A stretch of 29,251 nucleotides of DNA from a virus: IMG/VR virus record IMGVR_UViG_3300034101_000185, positions 1-29,251 of that record. The stretch is one strand, 5' to 3'. The notes beneath the pieces are model-generated. The model saw only the letters and a program-made list of their open reading frames with translations, did not search any database and was not told the origin of the DNA. The stretch's first letter is position 1; each line of letters opens with the position of its first letter. Shown piece after piece: positions 21,659-28,297 of this stretch. The position numbers and the translations under genes are program-made.

Positions 21659-21735
21659 TAGGTGTTGCAGACCTATTAAGAACTTATTGCCCTTGAGATG
21701 AACTCCTATCTGCAACATAGGAGGGATTTGATAGG
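21659..21735 (+). ncRNA. Structured 5' leader with two hairpins and complementary 7-nt loops (predicted kissing loop)
   Basis: Hairpin 1 is TAGGT-(GTTGCAG)-ACCTA, 21659-21675. Hairpin 2 is CTCCTAT-(CTGCAAC)-ATAGGAG, 21703-21723. The loops (21664-21670 and 21710-21716) are both 7 nt and perfect reverse complements. The arms differ but each is self-complementary, as expected if RNA structure is kept. The same loop bases plus their closing pairs can form a 9-bp duplex instead (21663-21671 with 21709-21717). A third option pairs CCTATC (21705-21710) with GATAGG (21730-21735), close to the ATG at 21748. This could be a cis-regulatory switch or a protein-binding site. It does not look like a riboswitch class that I can name. 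Confidence 0.6.
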
Positions 21736-21747
21736 GCTATTTTATTT

Positions 21748-22482
21748 ATGAAAAGTAATAGTTATTATTTTAGCCACGATTACAATTCGGCTAACGACAC
21801 CAAGATTCTATTTTTAAGGCATCAACTTGGTATGGAAGGTTACGGCATTTATTGGTTTTTGATTGAACAATTAGCAAATGCTGGAGGTAAATTGCCATTG
21901 GAATTGATCCCAGTACTTGCTATGCAAATGCAAACTACCGATGTAAAGGTCAATGGAGTAGTACACAACTTTGATTTATTCTCAATTGCATCTGGTGAGT
22001 TCTACTCGGAAAGGTTGCAAAATCACCTTGCTTTAAGACAACATTTAAGCGATAAAGGTAAATTAGGTGCTGCAAATAGATGGAAAAATGGGGAGGCTAT
22101 TGGGGGTGCCATTGGGGAGGGTAATGCAAAGGAAAGGAAAGAAAAGGAAACTAAAGTAAAAGAAAGTAAATTAAAGTTTAGTAAGCAAACGCTATTTAGT
22201 GAAACTGAATTTTTAGATATAAATAAATTTAAGGCAGCTTTTATTGGCACTCAATATGAAGAAGCTAATTTTACATATTATCACGAAGTAATTAAAAATT
22301 GGTCCGACTCAAACGGCGAAAAAAAGTTAAATTGGATTGCCACCGCAAAAAATTGGATGGCAAGAGATTTAAAAGAAGGCAAATTTGTTCACATAAACTA
22401 TAAACCAAATGCAACAGGAATTAGCAACAATAGTAAACTCTCTTACGCAGAGCGAGAAGCTATTGCACTTAGAAATTTATAA
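21748..22482 (+). CDS. Replication initiator / DnaD-like protein with Lin1244-type (DUF4373) N-terminus
   Basis: A 244-residue protein. Residues 1-95 are the Lin1244/Lin1753-like (DUF4373) winged-helix domain: YYFSHDYNSANDTKILFLRH, then GMEGYGIYWFLIEQLANAGG. A Lys/Glu/Gly-rich linker (about 105-145, AKERKEKETKVKESKLKFSK) joins it to a second helical part (EFLDINKFKAAFIGTQYEEA, then WIATAKNWMARDL), as in DnaD-like replication organisers. It likely binds the phage origin and loads the host helicase. It stands behind the structured leader, pointing to post-transcriptional control. Its last 74 bases overlap the next gene. Confidence 0.82.
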   Translation: MKSNSYYFSHDYNSANDTKILFLRHQLGMEGYGIYWFLIEQLANAGGKLPLELIPVLAMQMQTTDVKVNGVVHNFDLFSIASGEFYSERLQNHLALRQHLSDKGKLGAANRWKNGEAIGGAIGEGNAKERKEKETKVKESKLKFSKQTLFSETEFLDINKFKAAFIGTQYEEANFTYYHEVIKNWSDSNGEKKLNWIATAKNWMARDLKEGKFVHINYKPNATGISNNSKLSYAEREAIALRNL

Positions 22483-23134
22483 CAAACTGTATCCAGACGA
22501 ATTAAAAGTTTATTCTGCTTTAGAAACTATGAGCGTAGGTCGATGCTCACCTATTGAGGTAAAAGAACATTTAAAGACTTGTATTGCCTTAAGCGGATGC
22601 CAAACCCCTACATTAGATCACTTTCAGTTTTTATGCGAATTTGTTATAAAAAACTATTGCAATTATAAACTAAAAGAATTAGGAGTAGCTTTTGAACTTT
22701 ACGCAACGGGCAAACTTTCGGTTGACAAGGCAATAACATTTAACCCCAAGTTCTTTGGAGATGTGATGGCAGCTTATAAGCCGATAGCCGTACAAGTAAG
22801 AAACAAGACTTATACCGAGCCGCCGCCACTAGAGATACCTAAAATTGACGATAATGAAGTAATTGAAGCGTTGTACCAAAATTGGGAGAAGTCGCCTAAA
22901 AGAGGATGGGAGTTGCTTAATACAATGGCTTTTGACATACTATGGAAGCGAAAGGAATTAAACAAGGATAATCTAAGTCCAGAAAAAGCCGAGCAAATAA
23001 AAAATAAGATAATAGCACACTATAAGGTGATGGCTAAAACACCTAAAGATTTGGATAAATTAAATAATGAAATATTTATCAAAAATGAGTGCAAGAGATA
23101 TACTTTATTCCTATTTTTACAAAATAAATTATAG
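22409..23134 (+). CDS. Probable replication partner protein, unknown
   Basis: A 241-residue, mostly helical protein with no Walker motif. It overlaps the Lin1244-type gene by 74 bases, so a later start is possible; the next ATG is residue 42 (MSVGRCSPIEVKEHL), but the region before it is coding-like. Notable parts are YCNYKLKELGVAFELYATGK, then LSVDKAITFNPKFFGDVMAA and YQNWEKSPKRGWELLNTMAF. This 'ELGVAFELYATGKL...F.PKF.gdVM.AY' pattern is found next to DUF4373 genes in Bacteroidota phages. It may be the helicase-loader partner; this is inferred from place only. Confidence 0.7.
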   Translation: MQQELATIVNSLTQSEKLLHLEIYNKLYPDELKVYSALETMSVGRCSPIEVKEHLKTCIALSGCQTPTLDHFQFLCEFVIKNYCNYKLKELGVAFELYATGKLSVDKAITFNPKFFGDVMAAYKPIAVQVRNKTYTEPPPLEIPKIDDNEVIEALYQNWEKSPKRGWELLNTMAFDILWKRKELNKDNLSPEKAEQIKNKIIAHYKVMAKTPKDLDKLNNEIFIKNECKRYTLFLFLQNKL

Positions 23135-23196
23135 CCACCTCAAAAACCAAATATTAATAACCTGATAGTAATTAACTAAACTTGGGGTGGCTTTTT
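23133..23196 (+). terminator. Rho-independent terminator with a long structured loop
   Basis: AGCCACCTCAA (23133-23143) pairs with TTGGGGTGGCT (23182-23192), 11 bp with one T-G, followed by T's to 23196. The 38-nt loop holds an inner imperfect stem, TTAATAAC with GTAATTAA. It ends the replication transcript. Confidence 0.78.
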
Positions 23197-23208
23197 AAAC
23201 TTAACAAT

Positions 23209-23337
23209 ATGAAATCAAAATTTAAACTAACCTGTAATGCGGGTACTTATGAAGCAGACACATTTCTTGCTTTAGTTATTGAAGTATTAAAACATAGATT
23301 CTGGCATCTAAGAACGCACGGCAAATGGATGGACTAA
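23209..23337 (+). CDS. Small basic protein, unknown
   Basis: A 42-residue protein (MKSKFKLTCNAGTYEADTFL, then ALVIEVLKHRFWHLRTHGKW and MD). It begins 12 bases after the terminator T-tract with leader TTAACAATATGAAA, nearly repeated before the next gene (CTAACAATATGAAA). It could be a strand followed by one amphipathic helix with a basic end. No promoter element is visible between the terminator and its start, so it may rely on read-through. Function unknown. Confidence 0.58.
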   Translation: MKSKFKLTCNAGTYEADTFLALVIEVLKHRFWHLRTHGKWMD

Positions 23338-23347
23338 AACTAACAAT

Positions 23348-23467
23348 ATGAAACAATTAACATTTATTTACGAATTACTAAAGTTTACGCTTTTTAGCGT
23401 ACCCTTAGCTTGTTGCATTTATTTAACCGCACATTTATACTTTGAATTAAAACGTTTGATTAAATGA
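23348..23467 (+). CDS. Small single-TM protein, unknown
   Basis: A 39-residue protein (MKQLTFIYELLKFTLFSVPL, then ACCIYLTAHLYFELKRLIK). Residues 12-32 form a transmembrane helix with a basic C-terminus. It has the same leader motif as the gene before (AACAATATGAAA). The stop overlaps the next start (ATGA), supporting translation. Function unknown. Confidence 0.58.
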   Translation: MKQLTFIYELLKFTLFSVPLACCIYLTAHLYFELKRLIK

Positions 23468-23661
23468 CAGGAATAGACAACAACATTGAGGTAAGATTAA
23501 TTTATTTAGATACAAAAGAGGAGATATTATTTAGATCAATAGCAAAGGCGATAAGGGTTTTACATACTGACTACAAGACAATTATGTCAGCAATGAATCC
23601 AGTAAATAAGAAACGATACAAACATAATGACCGACTTTGTGTTGTTAGATTGAAAAAATGA
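23464..23661 (+). CDS. Small NUMOD-like DNA-binding protein (candidate)
   Basis: A 65-residue protein coupled to the previous gene by ATGA. The middle (EILFRSIAKAIRVLHTDYKT, then IMSAMNPVNKKRYKHNDRLC) has the form of NUMOD-type helix-turn-helix modules: 'F-x-S-I-x-x-A-x-[RK]-x-L-x-x-x-x-x-T-I'. Such modules occur in homing endonucleases and as free phage proteins. It ends VVRLKK, and the NinG promoter follows three bases past the stop. Similarity is modest. Confidence 0.6.
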   Translation: MTGIDNNIEVRLIYLDTKEEILFRSIAKAIRVLHTDYKTIMSAMNPVNKKRYKHNDRLCVVRLKK

Positions 23662-23672
23662 CCCTAATTTTG
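23642..23672 (+). promoter_or_regulatory. Promoter of ninG, 4 nt before its ATG
   Basis: TTG at 23642-23644, then 20 nt, then TAATTTTG at 23665-23672. Both elements are at proper spacing. The -7 element is followed by 4 nt (cttt) and the ATG at 23677. Initiation at the ATG would give a leaderless mRNA. Confidence 0.68.
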
Positions 23673-23676
23673 CTTT

Positions 23677-24036
23677 ATGCCATTAATACCTTTACCTAAG
23701 TTGTTAGAGAAAACCCAAAAGGTAGTAAATGCGTATATAAGAAAGCGAGATGAAGGGTTACCTTGTATTAGTTGCGGAAGCTATAATGGTAACCAAGCTG
23801 GACATTACTTTGCAGTTAAAGGATTTAGTGCTTTAAGATTTAACGAATGGAATATCCATTTGCAATGTGCTGGATGCAATATGTTTAAACACGGCAACCA
23901 AGCAATGTACCGAATCGGACTTGTAGAAAGGATAGGTGAAAAGGCGGTAAAAGAGTTAGAGTTTGAGGCGGTTAACAATAGGCTAAAGAAATGGACAAGA
24001 ACTGAATTAAACGAATTAATTGACAGATACAAGTAA
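23677..24036 (+). CDS. ninG: NinG/Rap-like recombination endonuclease
   Basis: A 119-residue protein matching lambda NinG (Rap), a structure-specific nuclease that resolves branched recombination intermediates. Conserved parts are NAYIRKRDEGLPCISCGSYN (Cys30, Cys33), QAGHYFAVKG (H43), LRFNEWNIHLQCAGCN (H61, Cys64, Cys67), FKHGNQAMYRIGLVERIG. The Cys/His residues bind zinc in an HNH-like fold. Shorter than lambda NinG (204 residues), it keeps the catalytic core and a short helical end. It would act with the Bet protein at 19995. It has its own promoter directly ahead. Confidence 0.92.
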   Translation: MPLIPLPKLLEKTQKVVNAYIRKRDEGLPCISCGSYNGNQAGHYFAVKGFSALRFNEWNIHLQCAGCNMFKHGNQAMYRIGLVERIGEKAVKELEFEAVNNRLKKWTRTELNELIDRYK

Positions 24037-24196
24037 CATATTTGAAACGTGCAAAGAGGAGGTTATAGCTGGATATTCTTGCTATTCTTTTGTTATTGAT
24101 GGATGTACCCACTATGTATTTGGCGAAACACAAGAACAAGCATTTGATTATTTAGCAGATTTAATAAACAACTATGGCGAAAGTAAGCAGCAATAA
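24020..24196 (+). CDS. Small protein with TTG start, unknown
   Basis: A 58-residue frame starting TTG at 24020, directly behind an in-frame TAA, and overlapping ninG by 17 bases. It reads (M)TDTSNIFETCKEEVIAGYSC, then YSFVIDGCTHYVFGETQEQA and FDYLADLINNYGESKQQ. There is no ATG, so TTG (or a later weak start) must serve. It fills the gap between ninG and the basic gene, with which it overlaps by 23 bases. The strand-turn-helix pattern (FVIDG...YVFGETQEQAFDYL) looks coding. No family recognised. Confidence 0.55.
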   Translation: MTDTSNIFETCKEEVIAGYSCYSFVIDGCTHYVFGETQEQAFDYLADLINNYGESKQQ

Positions 24197-24296
24197 CAAA
24201 GTCAGCTTTGGCAAAAGACGATGTGGCAAGTACAAAAAGACATCTGGTCCAAAGGACAAGCCAGTTAAAAAGTATGTAAATCAAGGAAGATGTTAA
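24174..24296 (+). CDS. Small, very basic FGKRR-type protein
   Basis: A 40-residue protein (MAKVSSNNKVSFGKRRCGKY, then KKTSGPKDKPVKKYVNQGRC), about a third Lys/Arg. The 'FGKRR-x-GK-x-KK...P-x-KKY-x-x-QG-R' pattern is familiar from tiny proteins in Bacteroidota phages. It is probably a disordered nucleic-acid binder. It overlaps both neighbours slightly (23 bases before; 7 bases into the HNH gene). Confidence 0.7.
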   Translation: MAKVSSNNKVSFGKRRCGKYKKTSGPKDKPVKKYVNQGRC

Positions 24297-24745
24297 AAGA
24301 AATATTTGTTGATATTCAAGGTTTTATAGGAATGTACCAAGTTAGCAATTTTGGTAATATAAAATCCTTTAGAAGAAAAGAACCAATAATATTAAAGCCA
24401 TTTAAAGACACTAATGGTTATCATAGAGTTACTTTATGTGGTAAAGATTATGCAGTTCATAGAATAGTAGCTAATGCATTTTTGCCTAAAATAGAAAATA
24501 AAGACTTAGTTAATCATAAGGATTTAAATAAAACAAATAATCATATAGAAAATTTAGAATGGTGTAATTGTAGAGAAAATGTTACACATTATCATAATTC
24601 AGAAAATCCTTGTGTTCAAATAACAGAAGCAAATACTTATTCGGTTAAAATATATAAGAACAAAAAACAAGTTCATCTTGGTACATTTAAGACATTAGAA
24701 TTAGCTAATTATACATATAAAAATGCAATATCTAAATTAAGATAA
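24290..24745 (+). CDS. Free-standing homing endonuclease: NUMOD4-HNH-AP2
   Basis: A 151-residue protein with three modules. Residues 5-40 are NUMOD4-like (FVDIQGFIGMYQVSNFGNIK). Residues 50-95 are an HNH_3 nuclease: VHRIVANAFLP (H57), LVNHKDLNKTNN (N75, H76, N83-N84) and NLEWCN. Residues 108-148 are AP2-like (YSVKIYKNKKQVHLGTFKTL, then ELANYTYKNAI). These enzymes cut a target and are copied into it. The gene is distinctly richer in A and T, especially TTA and ATA codons, than its neighbours, which suggests late entry. It overlaps the basic gene by 7 bases and the zinc-ribbon gene by one. Confidence 0.9.
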   Translation: MLKEIFVDIQGFIGMYQVSNFGNIKSFRRKEPIILKPFKDTNGYHRVTLCGKDYAVHRIVANAFLPKIENKDLVNHKDLNKTNNHIENLEWCNCRENVTHYHNSENPCVQITEANTYSVKIYKNKKQVHLGTFKTLELANYTYKNAISKLR

Positions 24746-24939
24746 TGAAAAATACTTTAAGTAAAAGAATATACATCTGTAAATGCAAATCCTTAGTTGA
24801 AGGCTATGCTTGGGAAAACGAACTAACTACTATTCAATTTAAGTGCAATAAGTGTGGCAATTTTGTAGGCTTTGAGCAAATAAAAAAGAAGCCAATTATA
24901 CAAATGCCATCAATACGAACACCAACAAAAAACCGATAA
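24745..24939 (+). CDS. Small zinc-ribbon protein
   Basis: A 64-residue protein (MKNTLSKRIYICKCKSLVEG, then YAWENELTTIQFKCNKCGNF). C12 and C14 plus C34 and C37 could hold a zinc ion. The basic end (KKKPIIQMPSIRTPTKNR) suggests nucleic-acid contact. Start and stop each overlap a neighbour by one base (TAATG), so it is coupled to the ParB-like gene, whose own end carries a lone CPNC. The two may work together. Function unknown. Confidence 0.68.
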   Translation: MKNTLSKRIYICKCKSLVEGYAWENELTTIQFKCNKCGNFVGFEQIKKKPIIQMPSIRTPTKNR

Positions 24940-25373
24940 TGAACATCAACGAAATCAAACCTAATCCCAACAATCCAAGAAAGATTGATGCTGATGACTT
25001 TGCAAAGTTGGTTAAGTCTATCCAAGATGACCCAAAGCTATTAGAAGCAAAGCCTTTAATCATAGATGAAAACAATGTAATCTTAGGTGGCAATCAAAGG
25101 TATCGTGCTTGTTTAGAATTAGGCATCCAAGATGTACCTGTTATTAAAATGGCTAACTTAACAGATCAAGAGAAGAAAAAATTACTTGTAATTGACAACA
25201 CTCACTATGGAATGTGGGATATGGATATGTTAGCAAACGATGATTGGTCCGTTAATGATTTAAGCGAATGGGGAATTAATGTTGACTTTCTCGTTCCAAC
25301 CAATGAAGAACCAAAATCAATAGACAATACTAAGAAAGGAACTATTTGCCCTAATTGTGGCATATCTTTGTAA
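24939..25373 (+). CDS. ParB/Srx-type nuclease-domain protein
   Basis: A 144-residue protein. Residues 1-75 are a ParB-like domain: IKPNPNNPRKIDADDFAKLV, then ENNVILGGNQRYRACLELGI, with the GGNQRYRA box at about 50-57. DVPVIKMANLTDQEKKKLLV and NTHYGMWDMDMLANDDWSVN follow, typical of phage ParB-like proteins that precede terminases and often fuse to methyltransferases. The methyltransferase is missing. The protein ends in CPNCGISL, half of a zinc ribbon, so it may be a shortened form. A role in packaging or modification control is plausible but not shown. The stop codons overlap a promoter element. Confidence 0.85.
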   Translation: MNINEIKPNPNNPRKIDADDFAKLVKSIQDDPKLLEAKPLIIDENNVILGGNQRYRACLELGIQDVPVIKMANLTDQEKKKLLVIDNTHYGMWDMDMLANDDWSVNDLSEWGINVDFLVPTNEEPKSIDNTKKGTICPNCGISL

Positions 25374-25392
25374 AATAGTGAAAAAATAGTGA
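25363..25392 (+). promoter_or_regulatory. Promoter element and tandem repeat before the terminase genes
   Basis: TATCTTTG (25363-25370) matches TAnnTTTG and lies in the last codons of the ParB-like gene. TTTG at 25344-25347 is 15 nt upstream, slightly short for -33. Directly downstream, AAAATAGTGA occurs twice (25372-25381 and 25383-25392), 11 bp apart, placing both on one helix face: a possible operator. The ATG is at 25397. Confidence 0.5.
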
Positions 25393-25396
25393 GATT

Positions 25397-25744
25397 ATGG
25401 CGAACATACAAAATTTGACCCCATTTAAAAAAGGAGAAGTTGCAAATCCTAACGGCAGACCTAAAGGAGTTCAAAATAGTAAAACAAGATTATTAAGGTT
25501 GCTTGAGTTGGTGCAAAAGAAGAAGAACCCAATTACTGGAGAAGAAGAAGATTTTACTGTACTTGAATTGATGGATATGCAAATGATTAGCAAGGCATTA
25601 AGAGGCGACCAAAAAGCATACGAGGCAGTAGTTGACCGATTAGAAGGTAAGCCAAAACAAACAACCGACATAACCGCTGACATAAAGGGTAATGTGCAAA
25701 TCACAATAGAGCCAGATGCAGATTGTCAACCAATTAAAGATTAA
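25397..25744 (+). CDS. Small terminase subunit-like protein (DUF5681-type)
   Basis: A 115-residue protein. The N-terminus has the DUF5681-like motif FKKGEVANPNGRPKGVQNSK, common in small terminase-like proteins. The middle is helical (TRLLRLLELVQKKKN; VLELMDMQMISKALRGDQKA), ending in YEAVVDRLEGKPKQTTDI and a strand (NVQITIEPDAD). It lies immediately ahead of the large terminase and overlaps it by 29 bases. Small terminases bind the packaging site and regulate the motor; the assignment rests on the motif and this neighbour. Confidence 0.8.
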   Translation: MANIQNLTPFKKGEVANPNGRPKGVQNSKTRLLRLLELVQKKKNPITGEEEDFTVLELMDMQMISKALRGDQKAYEAVVDRLEGKPKQTTDITADIKGNVQITIEPDADCQPIKD

Positions 25745-26882
25745 GGCTACACCTGTCTTTTATGCCAATAAAAAGGCATACGAGGAAGGTTATCCTATAA
25801 TTTGTAACGAGGGTGGGTCAAGGTCAAGTAAAAGCTATTCGGTTGTTCAACTACTAATACACATTGCATTAAGCAAGCCTAATACAAGAATCTCATTTGT
25901 ATCGCACTCACTTCCACATATTAAGCGAGGAGTTTATAGGGACTTTAAAAACATACTTGAGCAATGGAATATCTGGGATGAAAAGGATTTTAGATATACG
26001 GATTTTATTTACACATTTAAGAATGGATCATACATTGAGTTATTTGGCTTAGAAGACCCAGATAAAGCAAAAGGACCAGCAAGGGATATACTATTCGTAA
26101 ACGAGGCAAACCTTATTAGTAAGGCTTTATTTGACCAGCTTTTGATTCGTACAACAGGACAAGCATTCTTAGACTGGAACCCAGCGGACTTTATCTCTTG
26201 GGTTTATGAAATAGCCGACAACCCAAATAATAAGCGCATCCATTCTACCTATTTAAACAACATAACTAATCTAAGCGAAAGCCAAATAAGAAACATTGAG
26301 CAGTATAAAGATTTGCCCGATGACTTTATGTGGAAGGTTTACGGCTTAGGGGAACGAGGTTCGGCAAAGGAAATTATATACACACAATGGAAGCAATACG
26401 ATGAAGCACCAGATGGAGATGTATTTTATGGATTAGACTTTGGTTACGTTCACCCAGCTGCACTTATAAAGGTTACCCATCACGAAGGACAGAATTACTT
26501 TGAGGAAATAATATACCAAAGCGGATTGACTCTTAGTGATTTATCAAGACTCATTAAAGAGAAGCTACCAGAACGAGCGACAATATATGCGGATGCTGCC
26601 GAGCCTAAGTCTATTGAGGAACTTTATCGACAAGGCTTTAACATTAAACCAGCCGTTAAAGATGTATGGGCTGGGATTGTAAAGATGAAGTCTTATCCAA
26701 TAAACTTGCACTACAATAGCAAAAACCTAAGAAGGGAGTTTATGTCTTACAAATGGAAAAAAGATAAAAACGATAACGTTATCGAGGAGCCAGTAAAGGC
26801 AAACGATGACTTAATGGATGCCTGTCGATATGCCGTGTTTACACATTTAACCAAGCCGAAATTTGAAGTATCGGTATTTTAG
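25716..26882 (+). CDS. terL: Terminase large subunit
   Basis: A 388-residue DNA-packaging motor of the Terminase_3 type. The ATPase half has Walker A GGSRSSKS (33-40), Walker B DILFVNEA (124-131) with the catalytic Glu at 130, and the coupling motif region STYLNN. The nuclease half has D241 in GLDFGY, D293 in IYADAAEP, and NDDLMDACRY (364-372), an RNase-H-like acidic set. The start ATG overlaps the previous gene by 29 bases; this is usual. It cuts concatemers and pumps DNA through the portal at 26918. Headful packaging would fit a circularly permuted genome, but the sequence does not prove it. Confidence 0.95.
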   Translation: MQIVNQLKIKATPVFYANKKAYEEGYPIICNEGGSRSSKSYSVVQLLIHIALSKPNTRISFVSHSLPHIKRGVYRDFKNILEQWNIWDEKDFRYTDFIYTFKNGSYIELFGLEDPDKAKGPARDILFVNEANLISKALFDQLLIRTTGQAFLDWNPADFISWVYEIADNPNNKRIHSTYLNNITNLSESQIRNIEQYKDLPDDFMWKVYGLGERGSAKEIIYTQWKQYDEAPDGDVFYGLDFGYVHPAALIKVTHHEGQNYFEEIIYQSGLTLSDLSRLIKEKLPERATIYADAAEPKSIEELYRQGFNIKPAVKDVWAGIVKMKSYPINLHYNSKNLRREFMSYKWKKDKNDNVIEEPVKANDDLMDACRYAVFTHLTKPKFEVSVF

Positions 26883-26893
26883 GATAATATTAC

Positions 26894-26901
26894 TAACTTT
26901 G
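26894..26901 (+). promoter_or_regulatory. Promoter -7 element before the portal gene
   Basis: TAACTTTG matches TAnnTTTG, 16 nt before the ATG at 26918, in a 35-base gap after the large terminase. The nearest upstream TTTG (26862-26865) is 28 nt away, too far for a good -33. It would raise portal and head gene expression over terminase. Confidence 0.55.
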
Positions 26902-26917
26902 TTTAAAATATACACAA

Positions 26918-28297
26918 ATGGGTTTACTTGACTTTTTTACTAAAAGACAAAAATTATCAACTGTTTTACCTCAAATTCCTTTTAACGGACAAGTAGCAAT
27001 ACAACAAGGGATAATAACTTGGCAAGGTGGCGATAATATTAGTTTTGTTCGTGATGGATATTCAGCAAATGATATTGTTTACTCTATTGTAAAATTAATT
27101 ACAGATAAAGCAAAGCTTGCTCCATTCCACGTTTACAAAGTTGTAGATGAAGTATCTGCTAAAAAGTATAAAGCGTTAATGAGCCAACCAGATAAGATTG
27201 AGAACTGGAAGGATGTGCAAAAGCTACATAAGAAAGCGTTTGAATTATACACTGGTGATGCAAGGTTAAACGAGTTATTAAAATATCCAAATGAAGAAGA
27301 TACTTTCGGTGACTTCGTAGAGTCTTGGTGTTCGTTTAAGTTAATCACTGGTAACTCTTTTATCTATGCAAAGATGATTGAAGGTGGCAACAACGATGGC
27401 AAACCATTTGAGTTGTACGTATTGCCTTCTCAATATATGTACGTGTTAGCAGACATTCAAAACTTCCCTCCAACTATTGCTGGGTATCAATTAAATTATG
27501 GTCCACTATGGAACTTTACTAAAAAGGAAATATTACAAGATAAATACTTTAACCCACAATGGAATACAACAGGCAATCAACTATATGGTCAATCTCCTTT
27601 GATGGCTGCTGCGAGAAACTTAACTCGTTCGAACGAAGCCAAGACAGCAGCAGTTGCTTCCTTCCAGAATGGTGGTCCAGCTGGAGTTCTTTTTATGAAC
27701 GATGATAGGTTCGACCCTATAAGTGGAACACAACAAGCACAAGCACTTAAAAAGGCGGTAAGCGAGAAAGGTGGCTCTGCTAACTTCAATTCTATTGCGG
27801 TTAGTGGCTACAAGGTAGATTGGAAGCAAATAGGTTTAAGCCCTGTTGAATTAGATATTATCGAGAGTGAGAAGTGGGACATGAAAGCACTTTGTAATAT
27901 TTATGGAGTACCTTCTCAATTGTTAAACGATGCAGACAATAAGACTTATAACAACCAAAGAGAAGGCGAGAAAGCATTGACAGTTCGTTGTGCTATTCCT
28001 TTGTTAGTTGGTATTAGAGATAACTTGAATCGTAAACTACATTCCGATTGGGGTTATAGAAATAGTGATATTTATGTTGACTTTGACCCAACTGTTTATA
28101 GTGAATTAGAAGCAAACAAAGCGGAGCAAGTAGAATGGTTAGATAAGGCTTGGTGGATTGCACCTAAGCAAAAGATGGATATTATGGGCTTAGAGATACC
28201 TCCATACATAGATCAAACTGAAATGGAAAAATTATACATTCCTTCAAGTTTACAATCACCAGATGACTTTCAACCCTTAACGCTACCAAATGAATAG
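26918..28297 (+). CDS. HK97-family portal protein
   Basis: A 459-residue portal, the dodecameric ring through which DNA enters the head. Typical features are the N-terminal LLDFFTKR segment, YSANDIVYSIVKLITDKAKL, FVESWCSFKLITGNSFIYAK and YVLPSQYMYV, then YGQSPLMAAARNLTRSNEAK, FQNGGPAGVLFMNDD and the clip/stem helix region. The C-terminal part has LCNIYGVPSQLLNDADNKTY, YNNQREGEKAL and YVDFDPTVYSELEANKAEQV, all characteristic. It is followed by an eight-base overlap with the next gene. The C-terminal Pro/Leu-rich end is variable in the family. Confidence 0.93.
   Translation: MGLLDFFTKRQKLSTVLPQIPFNGQVAIQQGIITWQGGDNISFVRDGYSANDIVYSIVKLITDKAKLAPFHVYKVVDEVSAKKYKALMSQPDKIENWKDVQKLHKKAFELYTGDARLNELLKYPNEEDTFGDFVESWCSFKLITGNSFIYAKMIEGGNNDGKPFELYVLPSQYMYVLADIQNFPPTIAGYQLNYGPLWNFTKKEILQDKYFNPQWNTTGNQLYGQSPLMAAARNLTRSNEAKTAAVASFQNGGPAGVLFMNDDRFDPISGTQQAQALKKAVSEKGGSANFNSIAVSGYKVDWKQIGLSPVELDIIESEKWDMKALCNIYGVPSQLLNDADNKTYNNQREGEKALTVRCAIPLLVGIRDNLNRKLHSDWGYRNSDIYVDFDPTVYSELEANKAEQVEWLDKAWWIAPKQKMDIMGLEIPPYIDQTEMEKLYIPSSLQSPDDFQPLTLPNE

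Noticed and set aside
21659-21723. The two hairpins as a Rho-independent terminator after the HTH_55 gene.
   Set aside because: Neither hairpin is followed by a T-run: ACCTATTAAGAAC and GGAGGGATTTG follow. The arms are also not GC-rich.
25372-25392. Repeated AAAATAGTGA as a CRISPR or iteron array.
   Set aside because: Only two copies, 10 bases each and no spacers. It is kept only as a possible operator.
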